A DNA stretch of 64,000 nt from Symbiodinium natans (taxonomy: Eukaryota; Sar; Dinophyceae; Suessiales; Symbiodiniaceae), in contig CAJNDS010000230.1 of NCBI GenBank assembly GCA_905221605.1, positions 60,001 through 124,000 of the forward strand. The letters run 5' to 3'. Made by a program: the position numbers and the translations under genes. The notes beneath the pieces are model-generated. The model had not been told where the DNA came from and ran no database searches. It saw nothing but the letters and a program-made list of their open reading frames with translations. Of the stretch, positions 50,135 through 61,010 are shown one piece after another. Each line of letters starts with the position of its first letter. Within the stretch, counting starts at the first letter, position 1.

Positions 50135-50570
50135 TTGATGGTTTCACGGACTCAGACTTGCTGGTGGGACTTCCGGTCGCTGCAGGCGGCCGCATCCCAT
50201 TGGCAGCCGCACGAACGCCTGCTGGCCTTCCTCGACGACTTATATGTCCTTATATACGACCCGGAGCGTGCTCGCCCCTCACGCGATGTTGTCGTGGAGG
50301 CCGTCGAGACTCATTGCGGCATAGCATGCAATGAGGGCAAAACCAGGGTCTTCCGCTTCGCCGGTGGGCCCGCGCCGGCTGGAGGGAGGACGCGACGCCT
50401 TGCCCGTTATCCAACAGCTCGCCGTGGGGGGAAAGACATCTGGTTGCTACCTGCGACCACTGTTGTGCACCTGTCTGCCCCAGCCCGATCGCCTGAGCAT
50501 GCCCCGTCGGCTGCCACAAGAATCGAGCGTGCTCTGAAACTCGCGCGCATTGGCGACAAGTCGCTGCGGT
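50135..50570 (+). pseudogene. LINE-like RT catalytic fragment
   Basis: CWWDFRSLQAAASHW, then LLAFLDDLYVLIYDPERARP with the F-L-D-D catalytic pair (about 50223) and THCGIACNEGKTRVF. It lacks the fingers and is followed by an independent RT copy. Confidence 0.75.
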
Positions 50571-50574
50571 CGCC

Positions 50575-52573
50575 GTCCCCGAACCTGTCGTTGCGGCAAT
50601 TGCGCATGGCCGTCTGGTTGCCATTCGCAAACCCAATGGGGGCACCCGTGGTCTTGTCGTTGGTGACTTCCTTCGGCGCATCGTCGCGCGCACACTCGCG
50701 CAGCAATATGCGGAACCTATCGACAGGGCATGCCGCCCCCACCAGTATGCCTTGTCCACCCTGCAGGCCCGCACCCAGCAAGACCCCCGGCTCACGGTTG
50801 TCTCTGTTGATGTCTCCGCTGCGTGCGACACCGTCAGTCGCCAGGCGATGTTGGAAGCCCTGCGCGACTCGCCGGGCCTTTTCCCCGCTCCTTCCGTTTG
50901 CTCGGATGTGGTATGCCCGGGAGTCGGCGAATACCTGGAGCGCTGGCACCTCTCTCCCAAGCAGAAGGGGGGCAGCAAGGCGACCAACTCATGCCAGCAA
51001 TGTTCCCTCTGACCTTGGCCCCAGCAATCCGCGACCTGCAGGGCGACCGTGATGGGGGGCATGCATTTGCCTTCCTGGATGATGCGTGCGTGCTGGCTTC
51101 CCCCGAAAGAGCGGTCTCGCTGTATACCTGCTTGGAGCGCTACGCCTTCCAGCGCGCCTCCCTGCGGCTCAACCCTGCCAAGAAGCGATTCTGGTATGCT
51201 GCAGGAATTGCCCCAGCCGGTCGTTCTGACATTGCCCCGGATGGCTCTGGTTGGGTCGGCGACAGCACCTTCCCCCCGCAGCAGCGAGGCCTCGTTGCTC
51301 TTGGAGTCCCGTCGCGCGGCAGTCCGCCCTCTTCGAGTTGTTGCTTGCGCTCCCAGACGTACAGATAGCATGGTTACTGCTTCTCTACTGCGCTGCGCCT
51401 CGGGTGCAGTATCTCCTGAGTGCCCTCCCGCCTGAAGGACACTCGCGCGTTGGCATCGCGTTGGCTGTTGGCCTTGATGCCGCTGTCAGCTCTTGCCTAG
51501 GCTCCCTCGGGCTCGCCGATGCTTCAAGTGACCTGCCACAGCTCGCCCTCGCTCGTGCACAGCTCGCCCTCAAACATGGGGGCCTGGGACATCCTGGGAC
51601 TCCGGTTCGTCATGCACCGGCGGCTTTCTTGGGCTGACGCCCTGCCAGCCATCTCTTCGCACAGCTCCTCGTTGCCCAGCTCTCCGCCCCCGAGTTGCTG
51701 CCGCCTGCCTTGCAGGCCCTCCGCACAGCCCAGGCTTCCCTAGCTGCAGCCAGGAGCGCAGCCACCTCCGCATACGTGCTCCGCTGGTCTGCCCTCACCT
51801 TTGCAGCCACGCGCGCCTTCCCGCGCTCACATCCGCTTGGTTCAGCAGCCAGCTGCCGGCGCTTGGCTTCTGGCTCGGCCGGCTGAAGCCCTCGGCTTAA
51901 TCCTGGCACCGCACTTCTTCCGAGTGCTGCTCCGACTTCGGCTACGTGCATCCCGTGAAGGCTTCTGCCCGTACTGCGATGGGATCGCGGAAAGTTCGGA
52001 GATCACTCGCTGACGTGCACGTGCGGCGGAGACGGGGTCAAGCACCACAACAGGCTCCGCTCCGTGCTCGCTGCTCGAGCAGCCAGCACTAGTCTTTCCC
52101 CCCGAAGTGGAGAAATCTTCCCGCCCGACCGGATAAGTCGCCGCCCAAACGGCCGCCGCCCAGCTGATGTATATGTTCCTTCCTGGGGAATCCACGGCCC
52201 TGCTGCCTTTGACCTGGCGGTGACCACTGGCCTACGTGCCGGGATGGTGGCCGCATCGGCCCGTGATGGAGGACAGGCGTGCGCGGTCTATGAGGATCGC
52301 AAGCGCAGCCACCAAAACACGGCCGCCATGTGCCGGGATCAGGGTCTGCAATTCGTCCCGCTCGTCTGCGGCGGAGGCTGGGGTCCCGAGGCCAGGAAGA
52401 CCTGGCGGACTTTGGGCGGGTTCATTGCCGCCAGAACCGGTCAAGCGCCTGGCACTGCCACGGAGCACCTGCGCCAGTTCCTGAGCGTGACCTTGCAGCG
52501 AGAGCTTGCTCGGGCTGTGCTTCGCCGCCTGTCGGAGGCTGCACCTGCCTCCCCCCTGCTGGGTGAGCCCTAA
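50575..52573 (+). pseudogene. LINE-like RT plus restriction-like endonuclease, longest copy
   Basis: In changing frames: IRKPNGGTRGLVVGDFLRRI (about 50625), LTVVSVDVSAACDTVSRQ (50790), QGDQLMPAMFPLTLAP (about 50980), FAFLDDACVLASPERAV (51065) and LNPAKKRFWYAAG. Thumb-like RVQYLLSALPPEGHSRVG follows near 51410, then the zinc knuckle region FCPYCDGI (about 51960). The C-terminal part RRPADVYVPSWGIHG, AAFDLAVTTGL, CAVYEDRKRSHQNT (52150-52310) has the R-P-D...D...K layout of restriction-like endonucleases (R2/NeSL-type LINEs). At least four frame breaks. Confidence 0.8.
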
Positions 52574-52679
52574 GTTGGTCCGATGACATTCTTTTTCCGT
52601 GACGAGATCACGTGAAGAAAGAGTGCGCCGGCTCCTTCGCGCAGAGTGGGGGAGTGGGAGCGGGGGTGTCCTGCCCCGC

Positions 52680-52897
52680 GGCCAGGCAGGCAGGATCATT
52701 GCACATGAGAAGGTCACCATCTCATATGCTGTGGGCTTTTTTGGTGTCGCATTGCGCTCGACGCGCGCCTTTTGTGCCAGCCTCCTCGCACTCCCTCTTG
52801 CGAACACTCGCAATGTCGATGGACACATCCCACTCCTCAGCGATGTGTTGGCAGATCGCTCGGCCCTTCCTCCCCTTGCCAGCCGCATGCCGTGACA
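52680..52897 (+). pseudogene. LINE-like C-terminal tail
   Basis: RAFCASLLALPLANTRNVDG and HIPLLSDVLADRSALPPLAS match the end of the ORF in related copies (compare 54180-54330). Confidence 0.65.
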
Positions 52898-53004
52898 GGG
52901 CCACCGCCGCCGCAGCACCTAGCTGCCCACCGCCGCCTGGTGTGCTCACTGCACCCTGTGCCACCCGTAGTAGGACTTGGGAAAAAGGTGCGTGGATAAA
53001 AAAG

Positions 53005-54330
53005 CTGACCTTGGACTCTTCTCTGTTCCGCGTCCTCCTGCTCCGCCTCTTGCGCCTCCCGCTGCCTCTTACCGCAGCACGCTGCAGATGCCGCCAATTG
53101 CACGATGCACCCGGTGACCATATCGCGGCATGCCCCTCGAGCGTGTCGCGGCTCGTATGTGTCGGGAGCTGGTGCGACGGTCGCTGCCAATGTCCTGGTA
53201 CGAGATCTGAACCTCGCTACGCCGCGCCAGGATGAACGGCGGATGGAGGTGATCGCCAATGAACTTCCTCTCTGGGGGGGCGTGCAGCTTTCTGTCGACA
53301 CTACCTTGGTTTCCCCCCTCACGGCAGCTGGAGCCCGAACTGCAGGGGCTGCTTTGCCCCTCGCCTACCCCGAGTTTGGCCGCTTTGGCCGGTGTCGCCT
53401 GTGCGTGCTCGCCCTTGAGGTAGGGGGCCGTTGGAGTGCTGAAGCCGTCGAGTTTGTCCGCCAGCTTGCACGCCCCTTCTCCTCCCCCTTCTCCGCCCCC
53501 TCTCCCCCTTTCTCCACCCCCTTCTCCGCGCCCTTCTCCGCCCCCTTCTCCGCCCCCTTCTCCGCCCCCTTCTCCGCCCCCTTCTCCGCCCACTTCTCGC
53601 CCCCCTTCTCCGCCCCCTTCTCCGCCCCCTTCTCCGCCCACTTCTCGCCCCCCTTCTCCTCCCCCCTTCTCCTCCCCCCCTTCTCCTCCCCCCTTCCTCC
53701 TCCCCCCTTCCTCCTCCCCCCTTCTGATATTCCCCTTTCATCCCCCTTTCTCCCCACTCTCCCCCCTTTCCTACCCCCCACCTCTAAACACACACATCTC
53801 CCCCCACTATCTCCCCCCCCCCCACTTCACCCCCCCCCTTCTCCCACCCCCTTAGCCCCACCTTCTTCCCCCCCCCTTTCTCCCCCCCCTTCTCCCCCCC
53901 ACTTTATACCCCACATTCTTCTCCCCCCCCTTATCCCACCCCTTATCACCCCCTTCTCCCCCCCCTTCCGACCCCACCTTTTTCCCTTTTTTCCCTTCTA
54001 CCCCCTTCTCCCCCACCTTCGTACACCCACCCCTTTTATCCCCCCCCTTCTCCCCCCCCTCTTCTCCCCCCCCCTTCTCCCCCCCTTCCCCCCCCCACTT
54101 TTTCCCCCCCCCTTCCCCCCCCCTTCTCCCCCCCCTTCTCGCCCGCGCTGCTTGCATCTCCGTTTACGTGCAGCGTTGGTCTGCTCTCCTCTCCTTCGCA
54201 GCCACGCGAGCCTTCTGTGCAAGCCTGCTCTCCCGGTCCCTCCACGGCACCTCCAACATCGATGGCGACATCCCGCTCCTCAGTGATGTCCTCGCCGCGC
54301 CCCCCCTGCCAGCCGTCTGCCGTAGCTGAT
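53005..54330 (+). pseudogene. LINE-like C-terminal region split by a giant pyrimidine repeat
   Basis: FRVLLLRLLRLPLPLTAARC and a CRC...GDHIAACPSS knuckle (53025-53140) precede RQDERRMEVIANELPLWGGV, QLSVDTTLVSPLTAAG and CRLCVLALEVGGRWSAEAVE (to about 53470). The coding sense then dissolves into the simple repeat. From about 54160 the tail resumes in other frames: RWSALLSFAATRAFCASLLS and DIPLLSDVLAAPPLPAVC. Confidence 0.75.
53470..54145. repeat. ~675 bp (CTTCTCCGCCCC)n-type pyrimidine tract
   Basis: A 12-bp-like unit is clear at the left and degrades into mixed C-runs with CTT/CTC to the right. It is almost purely pyrimidine on the plus strand, so polypurine on the minus strand. It sits inside LINE coding sequence. 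Confidence 0.9.
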
Positions 54331-54334
54331 CCTG

Positions 54335-55247
54335 AGATCGGCGACACAACTTGCACTGGGACCGCGGACAGGCAGACGCAACAAGAGCGCGAGCGAAAAA
54401 TAAAAATCCACACTGCCGCCGATCCAGGCGGAGGACAAAGCATCCAGCAGCGACCGAACTCGCCCGGGCTCGGCGACGACGTAGATGTCGGCAAGGAAGG
54501 CGAACGCGGCCGCACCCGGGAGAAGTTAGCCTAGGTCGCCTTGCTCGCCGCCTTCGAGGGCAGTAAAGGCCGGAGTGCTGGGCGCTCAGCATGGCCGACG
54601 GGAGACGTGGTCAAATGCCGAAACCGCGTCAGTGGCCTGCGGAGTGGAAGGTGAAGCACGGATGTCGGCAGTGACATGAGCCGCGAATGGACTTGATGCA
54701 AGCAGCTCAAAAAAACAGCTTAGCAGTTGCCGCTTAATTGAACAAAGGAGGCTAACCACACGTTTTTGCTTATGGTCATATGGTCCGTGGCGAGTAAGGA
54801 TTTGCGCCCTTCCAAAAGTGGCGCGATTCGGGTCCGTTTTTGGCGCCTGCCGCGTCCTTTTTTGGGCCCTGCTTGCTTGGAAGCAGGGTACGCAGAAACG
54901 GGCGTGTTCCACCAAGCCAAGCCTGCGTAGGCAGGCGAAACAAATTCGTTTTTGCTCCAAAAATGGCCTGAAGCTGGCTCACCCTGTCCCGAGCTTTCGT
55001 CTCCCACTGAGGCTCACGTGAATTGAGCCATATTGGGCCGGATGGCCAAGGCGTTGCAGCCATTATCGCTCCCAGCTGGAAGCCCGCCGTAGCGCTGCAT
55101 ACGCCTAGTTGCACCGCGAGGCAAGGGTGTTTGGAACGGCATTCTTGAACATATGTTGGCATGCATCTGCATGGGCCTACCGTGCGGCGGGTTTTGACTT
55201 TGAAAATTTTTAGAAGATTACCATGCTTCACAGTGCCTTTAGCACAG
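54335..55247. other. No recognised gene
   Basis: About 900 bp. The short ORFs on both strands have no familiar motif. Confidence 0.4.
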
Positions 55248-55388
55248 TCCCAACTCTGCATGACTCACCACAAGCACCGGCCCCAGGCAATTGCTATGGC
55301 ACACTCCATGCAACTGCAAGCGATTGAAGGCCGATTGCAGAAGGCTCTTGAGCATCCCAGCTGGTTTGAAGTTGCGGCTTCGGAGCTG
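55248..55388 (+). CDS. Putative host exon, unrecognised
   Basis: A 47-codon frame (SQLCMTHHKHRPQAIAMAHS ... EVAASEL) bounded by TTTAGCACAG and GGTGAGTGG, giving a phase-0 exon with good acceptor and donor. No domain is recognised and neighbouring exons are not clear. Confidence 0.35.
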
Positions 55389-56693
55389 GTGAGTGGAACT
55401 GCAGGGATTGGAATCAAGCTCAGCCACTGAAGCGGCCATCATGCCATTCGCCCATGGCCAGTGCGAACATTGCCCTGAATTCACAGTAGTCAAGGGTTCC
55501 ACAGGTTTTTTCGATTATAAGAGTCTTGAAAGCCCGGATGTTCATGGAATCCTTTGAATCCTTCCTTTTCCGAAATCCTTTCAACAGAGTCATCCATGTT
55601 GACGAACAGTAGCAATTACCATCTACGAAGCATTACGAAGCCCAGGCGCGTCCGACTAGTTCTGAATACGGAAAAAACACCGCAATTGGCGGCCAACGTG
55701 CAAGCACCTCAGACAGCGAGGTCCATGGCAGTGTAAGTTCAGCTTTTGGGGCATGGAAATTTCCTCAGCTTCCGAGGCACCACCAGTACAACGACAAGTA
55801 TTTTCTCGTAGAGAGAAGCACCTGCATAGCCGCTTCCAGGATGCACGTTCAGAAGGTTGAGAACAAGTACAAATAGATCGATCTGAAGAAATAGATGGGT
55901 AGGTCGATAGATAGACGGATATCTGGAACTAAAAAGGGGTGGTCCATGTCGAATAGAGAAACAGAAGAGATGTCGACTGCAGTGACTTGGTCATTAATCA
56001 TTTTAACATGCCTAACCCTCGTCTAAACCTTCGTTGTGAAGGTTTTGGGGAGCACAATCGCGGATTCCGGGACTTCACATCGGCCCGATCCGAAACTGAT
56101 GCGAACCACCACTGTTAGTGCACTAACAAGCTGCTCTGGGCCTTGAAAAGCCTAGGCTGCGTCACAGCTGAACTGTCTAGCATGTTTGGGCCTGACAGCC
56201 GACCAGCCCCTGGGCTTTGAGATAACGGCTGGCAGCGTTGAGGAGGCGTAAGTTACGGGCAGTTGCAGGTGCTGAGCTGTCGCTGTAAGAATAGCGAGGT
56301 GTTTTCTTCCAGCCTTCTGCTTGAAAGCGGATGATGGTTGCTTGCAAGTGGGCGCTCATGAGGACCGACCATGCAGCTTTGATTTCCGCTCGATTTCCTT
56401 TGTGAGCACAGGCTAAGCAGCCTTCGCACATGGCTGCCGGCACAGGTCTCGCTGCGTTTCAGGTGTCCTGATGGGGCTTTGGCAATTTTCAACACGTTCT
56501 AAAGGATAGGATTTTGCAGGGATGGTGAAAGGGCCCGAGGGCACTGATTTGCTGTTAAATGGTTCATCGCCGCCTGGGGGTTTTGTTGGCATGTGCAGGC
56601 CTTGGTCATGTTGCCGTGTCACGTTAGACAGTTCAAGGAACTACTCACATTCAGGACCAGGCTTTCGATTTCATATTTGCAGCTTCCTCTCAG
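55389..56693. other. No recognised gene
   Basis: About 1.3 kb. A run of GATAGAT-like words lies at 55876-55922. Nothing coding that I can support. Confidence 0.35.
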
Positions 56694-56808
56694 GTCCCAA
56701 GAGAAGTGCACGTTTCTGCGCGAAGAGAAGCGCGAGGAGGTGGGCACACTCACCGTGCATCAGCAGTACACCGAAACCGAAGCCAGGAAGACCCAAGGAA
56801 GCGTGTGG
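56694..56808 (+). CDS. Putative host exon, unrecognised
   Basis: Charged frame SQEKCTFLREEKREEVGTLT followed by VHQQYTETEARKTQ, preceded by a CTTCCTCTCAG acceptor. The 3' border is uncertain (possible GA donor). Helical, basic/acidic composition; no family recognised. Confidence 0.3.
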
Positions 56809-57830
56809 AGGAGGTCTCAGTGGGTGGCGTGGCGCGGGCCAGCTGGTCGAGCAAGGCCAGCAAGGGGGGTCCAGCCCCAAACCTTATCCTGAAGGTGACC
56901 ATTTTTCCCGACCTCTTCTGTATTCTGCTACCCTACCCCCTTGCTGTATGCGAAGCTAATTGAACCCGCTTTAGGTGGTGACGACCATCACGGAGTATTT
57001 CTGGAAGTTCGAGACGAGTTACACCTTGGAAGCTTTTCGTGGTGTCGGCGCCGAAGATGCTGATAGGTCGGGTCAGAGGGACTTTAGAGCTCGGGGGCCA
57101 TAATCTCAGTTTGGTCAACCCATGAGAACCTTCGGGGTACGAGTTTGGATCCCTAAAGAGAAAAACTTCCGCAGCCAAACATATTGCACAGCCCATGACA
57201 AACCAGAGTCGGGCCAGAAGCTGCAGGTGTGCAGATGTTTGAAGCATGTTGAGCGACCAAGGTCTAGATTACGTGTGTAAGACAAGGCAGCAGCACGTAG
57301 AGACGAGGGGCATAGGTGCCCTGTTCGCCAATCAGTGTGCCAAAGAAGACGACTTGTCCCGACACAAGCAGCGCAGGCTTCAGCTGCTTTCGAGAAATGG
57401 GCAGGTTGAGCTAAAGACGAGCGCCCCTTGGCGCATTCAGGATGGTGGGTGGGAGGTTAAATACTGAAACGCTCAGGCAGGTCACGAGGATGGAACACCC
57501 ACAAGCTTGGCAGTGCTCAGTTGGTGCTGGGGCAAATTGTCGAATGTTGCCCATCCCAGTGCACGCGCTGAGCAACCACATTCTTGAATCATTCTTGCAC
57601 ACGCTAGGCCAAGTCGCCGCCGCCGCATCCAGAAGCACGGGTGCCAGCCACGAACCAGGAGGCAGAGCAAGCAGAGCAGCTAGCTAAGCTAGCTAGCTCC
57701 ATGTCTTCAAATGCTGGCCAGCCTGTTAGGTCAACATCACCTGGCTGTTGCAGCAGCTGGAAGGCACATCTCCTGTATTCAAGATGCTTAGCAGCAGCGC
57801 GTTTGTTTTTGTTGTTTAGCCAAAAGGCAG

Positions 57831-57963
57831 CAATTGGACAAACTTAGGATTGACCGGGCCGCCACGGGATGCAGCACACCGCGCCGCAACCAAGATGTGG
57901 ACAAAGCCTTTGCACACTTCACGATGTTCACGCACTGGGCTCCAAAGCTGCGTTTTCGCGATT
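57831..57963 (+). CDS. Putative host exon, unrecognised
   Basis: After an AAAAGGCAG acceptor the frame reads QLDKLRIDRAATGCSTPRRN, then QDVDKAFAHFTMFTHWAPKL. The residue mix looks like a real protein, but no domain is recognised. Other frames over the same bases are also open. Confidence 0.3.
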
Positions 57964-58369
57964 TGTTTTGTGCTGGGCCTTGCATACGACTTGCTTGTGG
58001 TTGCTCAACACAGACCACGTCATACTGCCCAAGCAGGCTGTTGGCGTGTCGGATTACTTGCAGCTTGGAAGCAGCAGCAATTCAAGTCTGACTGCTGGAT
58101 TTTTGTCCGTTCCAACGGAGTGAGGGCTCTCGTTCGCTTCCGATGTCAGGCAACACTTGAGCGTTCTCGACCCCAGGTGAGGGCCCTCTGCACTCGCAAG
58201 CTTGAATTTGGCGAAATGCAGTTCAGTCGGCAGGACCTGCCCGCAACTGCCAGTCGACGACGTGTTTGTGCCAATCCTGCCGTTGATGGTATCTTGGCGG
58301 AAGCGTCGGTCTTTCACGTGTATTTCCCCACATCTTCGTGTGGGGTTCTTACTGTTGGGGGTCTCTCGC

Positions 58370-58700
58370 CGCCGCCGCCTCCGCCTCCTCCTCCTCCTCC
58401 TCCTCCGCCGCCTCCGCCTCCGCCTCCCCTGCTCTCACACCCTGCTCTCACTGACTCTCGCTCTCATCACTCAGTCACACTCATCATCACTCACGCACCA
58501 CTCACGCGCGAGCACACATCATGCACAGCAAAGGCCTCGCTTCGCGTTGGCAGGCACGGCGCTTCTTGCATCTCACTCACTCACTCACTCACTCACTCAC
58601 TCACACTTACGCACTCACTCGCTCACTCGCTCACTCGCTCACTCGCTCACTCACTCACTCACTCACTCACTCACGCGCTTACTCCCTCACCCACTCACTC
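58370..58700. repeat. CCG/CCT tract followed by (CTCA)n microsatellite
   Basis: 58370-58430 is GCC/TCC trinucleotides; 58559-58700 is (ACTC)n with occasional CTCG. Proline-rich and His/Ser-rich ORFs here are compositional. Confidence 0.9.
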
Positions 58701-59339
58701 GTATTCACTTATAATTACACTCTTTGCGAAAAGATAAAGTACACATGCGGGGTTAGCCGGTCCTTTACTGAGGTTGAGAACAGCGCAGGGACTGTTGTTT
58801 GGGGTTTATCGTGGGAGATCGTTGTGTGGAGGTGAGAGCTTTTGCGGCAACGGGCTTGGAGATGTGCTCAGGTGAGCTGTCGGACTTCCACTCCAAGCGG
58901 CCCAAGCTCACCTGCAGAGTCCTCTGTGTCACTTGGGTTCGGGCAATGGTGATGGCAGTTGTAAGACTTGGCCCGGGCTTAAGACATCTTCATGTGTGTG
59001 GTGACCTTTGAAAGCACACGTGGGCAGGCTGGGCTTTGAATGCTTCAGGCTAGCCTCACTGCATCTGTCAACAGACGTTCCAGACAGCGCCCGCCTCAGA
59101 GAGTGGTCTACCTGGACCAGCCAGTTGTTGTCCAGGGAGTCAGTGTTCAAGCTGCACCCCAGGCTGTATCCTTTCCGTGTCGGATGCCAATGGGCTTCTC
59201 TCTGAGGAACTTGGGCTTGCAAAGTTACTCACTTGATTGTTTGCCCTGTTCTCTTTGAATTTGACCCACTCCACCATTTCCCCACAATTCCAGCCACCCA
59301 CTCGCCTCAGGCCCAATTTCAAGGCAAAATGCAACTCGG

Positions 59340-59715
59340 AGACCCCTGAAAGGGCAAAACAGCCTCTTAGGGCCTAAACTCCGATCTAGGGTGGAGACTG
59401 AGCTCCAACCCAAGCTCTAATGCAGGCTTTACCTGAACTCCAACCAGGATTTAGGCCCTACACTTTAATCCAGGGCTAGTCCAGCCTTCACGGCCTGAAC
59501 TCCAATCCAGGGCTTAGGGCCTAAACTCTAATTTAGAGTTTAGGGCCTGAACTCCGGGTTTAGGGCCTAAATAAAACTCCAGGGTCTGAACTCCAATCCA
59601 GGGTTTATTGCCTGAACTCCAAATCCAGGGTATAGGGCTTGAACTATAGTCCAGCGTTGAGGGCCTAAACTCTTTTCCAGGGAAACCATAGTCCGGCGGT
59701 TAGGGTCGAAGCCAA
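59340..59715. repeat. ~30 bp dispersed repeat with TTTAGGGCCTAAA cores
   Basis: A degenerate GGCCTAAACTCCAATCCAGG unit recurs about ten times. Several copies contain TTTAGGG joined to CCTAAA, a palindromic telomere-like word. Confidence 0.75.
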
Positions 59716-60061
59716 GATCTGAAAAATGAGAGGATCATTTTTACCAATAAATCTGTGCATGAATTTCGTGCTTTTCTCATAGGGTCCAAGCAAATCCTGA
59801 CCACCACCCCATGGAGGTTTGCTTCTGGGCCTAAACCCATCCAGGGTAGTGGTGCAGTTGTGAAGGCACTTCTATCTTCAATGTGCGTCTAGTCACATGA
59901 AAAAAACTTAATTCTGTTTATGCATTTCTGAATTGTATGGATTCTTTGTGCGGGTGGGTGTTTGCCAACGCTCAACAAGCTTGCCTACCCCGCCCCCTTC
60001 CCCCCCCCCAAACCCCAAAACTCCTCCCTAAACCTCCCCCCCCCCCCCCTCCCCCCCCCCT

Positions 60062-60126
60062 CTCCCCAAGCCCGAAACCTTAAACCCTAAACCCGAAACC
60101 CTAACCTTAAGCCCTAAGCCCCAAAC
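60062..60126 (-). repeat. Interstitial telomere-like tract (CCCTAAA)n
   Basis: Degenerate heptamers CCTTAAA, CCCTAAA, CCCGAAA, CCCTAAC, CTTAAGC, CCTAAGC in a row. Reads TTTAGGG on the minus strand, the plant-type telomere repeat also reported from dinoflagellates. Poly-C runs precede it. Confidence 0.65.
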
Positions 60127-60358
60127 GACCATGCAATTGGTTTATCCAATAGCTTTATGAGAAATTGACCTTGCAAGTTGAAGTTCCCCAATATTAGCTT
60201 TCCACACAGTCTGACATTCCCCAACACAATGCTGGCCGCACCGAAGCCAAACCATTCAAACCCTCCACCAGTCCTTGTCTTGTGCTACTGTGAGGAGACC
60301 CGCACCATCAAAGATCAACAAGGAAACATCAGTGTGCCTCGGATGATATTTTTTCAGC

Positions 60359-61010
60359 ATGCGTCGGCTCCTTCAACTCTTCACTCAGGAAGCCCTTCCA
60401 GGCAACGAGGGTGTCTACACGCACGTGGACTGCGTTGTTCACTTAATTTTGCGGCATTGTGAAAACGTCGCGAAGCGCTGGGGTGACCTGGTGGAGTATG
60501 TGCCGGGCTTAGAGTTGTGAGTGTTGCTGTACCTACGAACTGCCACTGAGACTTGGATGTCAGTGGCAGAATTCGCGAAGTTAAGCTTATCATTTCAATG
60601 TTTTTCAACCCCGCGGATGGTAAGGTGGAAGCTATGCTGCGCAAGCAGTTGGTAGATGCCATTGGCAAGGAGGCTGGCCGGAGGGCTAGAAGCTGGGACA
60701 GTTTCTGTTCTGCAGGTTGTCAGCTGGACACGGTTAGGGAACACTCCAACATTACGCATTTGGCGCCGTTGCGCAAGGCGATGCCAGCAAAGGCTGCTGA
60801 AGCTTCGGTTTGTTTGGTCTTCACTGCCCCTGTGCAGGTCACGCCAGCGCTATTTGCTGCTTATATGCGATTTCACTACCGAAGACTTTTTCGACCTGTG
60901 CCTTTGCACGAACTGGGTACCAACCAGCTGCGGTGGGAAGTATATCGCGGTATATCTTCATGTGGTGCCCAAGAGGACTCAGTATCCGGAACGAAACGCT
61001 AAATTCAGCA
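60359..61010 (+). CDS. Putative two- or three-exon host gene fragment, unrecognised
   Basis: Exon a (60359-60520): after a TATTTTTTCAG acceptor the frame reads RRLLQLFTQEALPGNEGVYT and HVDCVVHLILRHCENVAKRW, then VPGLEL. Exon b (about 60552-60715): LDVSGRIREVKLIISMFFNP and ADGKVEAMLRKQLVDAI, ending at GCAG|GTTGTC. Joining a to b works in phase with a GA-type donor at about 60521. A third stretch (60840-61010) reads CDFTTEDFFDLCLCTNWVPT. The composition looks like conserved protein, but I cannot name the family. Confidence 0.35.

Noticed and set aside
53069-54515. Gly/Glu-rich minus-strand and Pro/Ser-rich plus-strand ORFs
   Set aside because: Translation of the pyrimidine simple repeat.
57850-58737. 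295-residue proline-rich ORF
   Set aside because: Its second half is CCG/CCT and CTCA simple repeats; only a short left part (57831-57963) looks coding, and in another frame.
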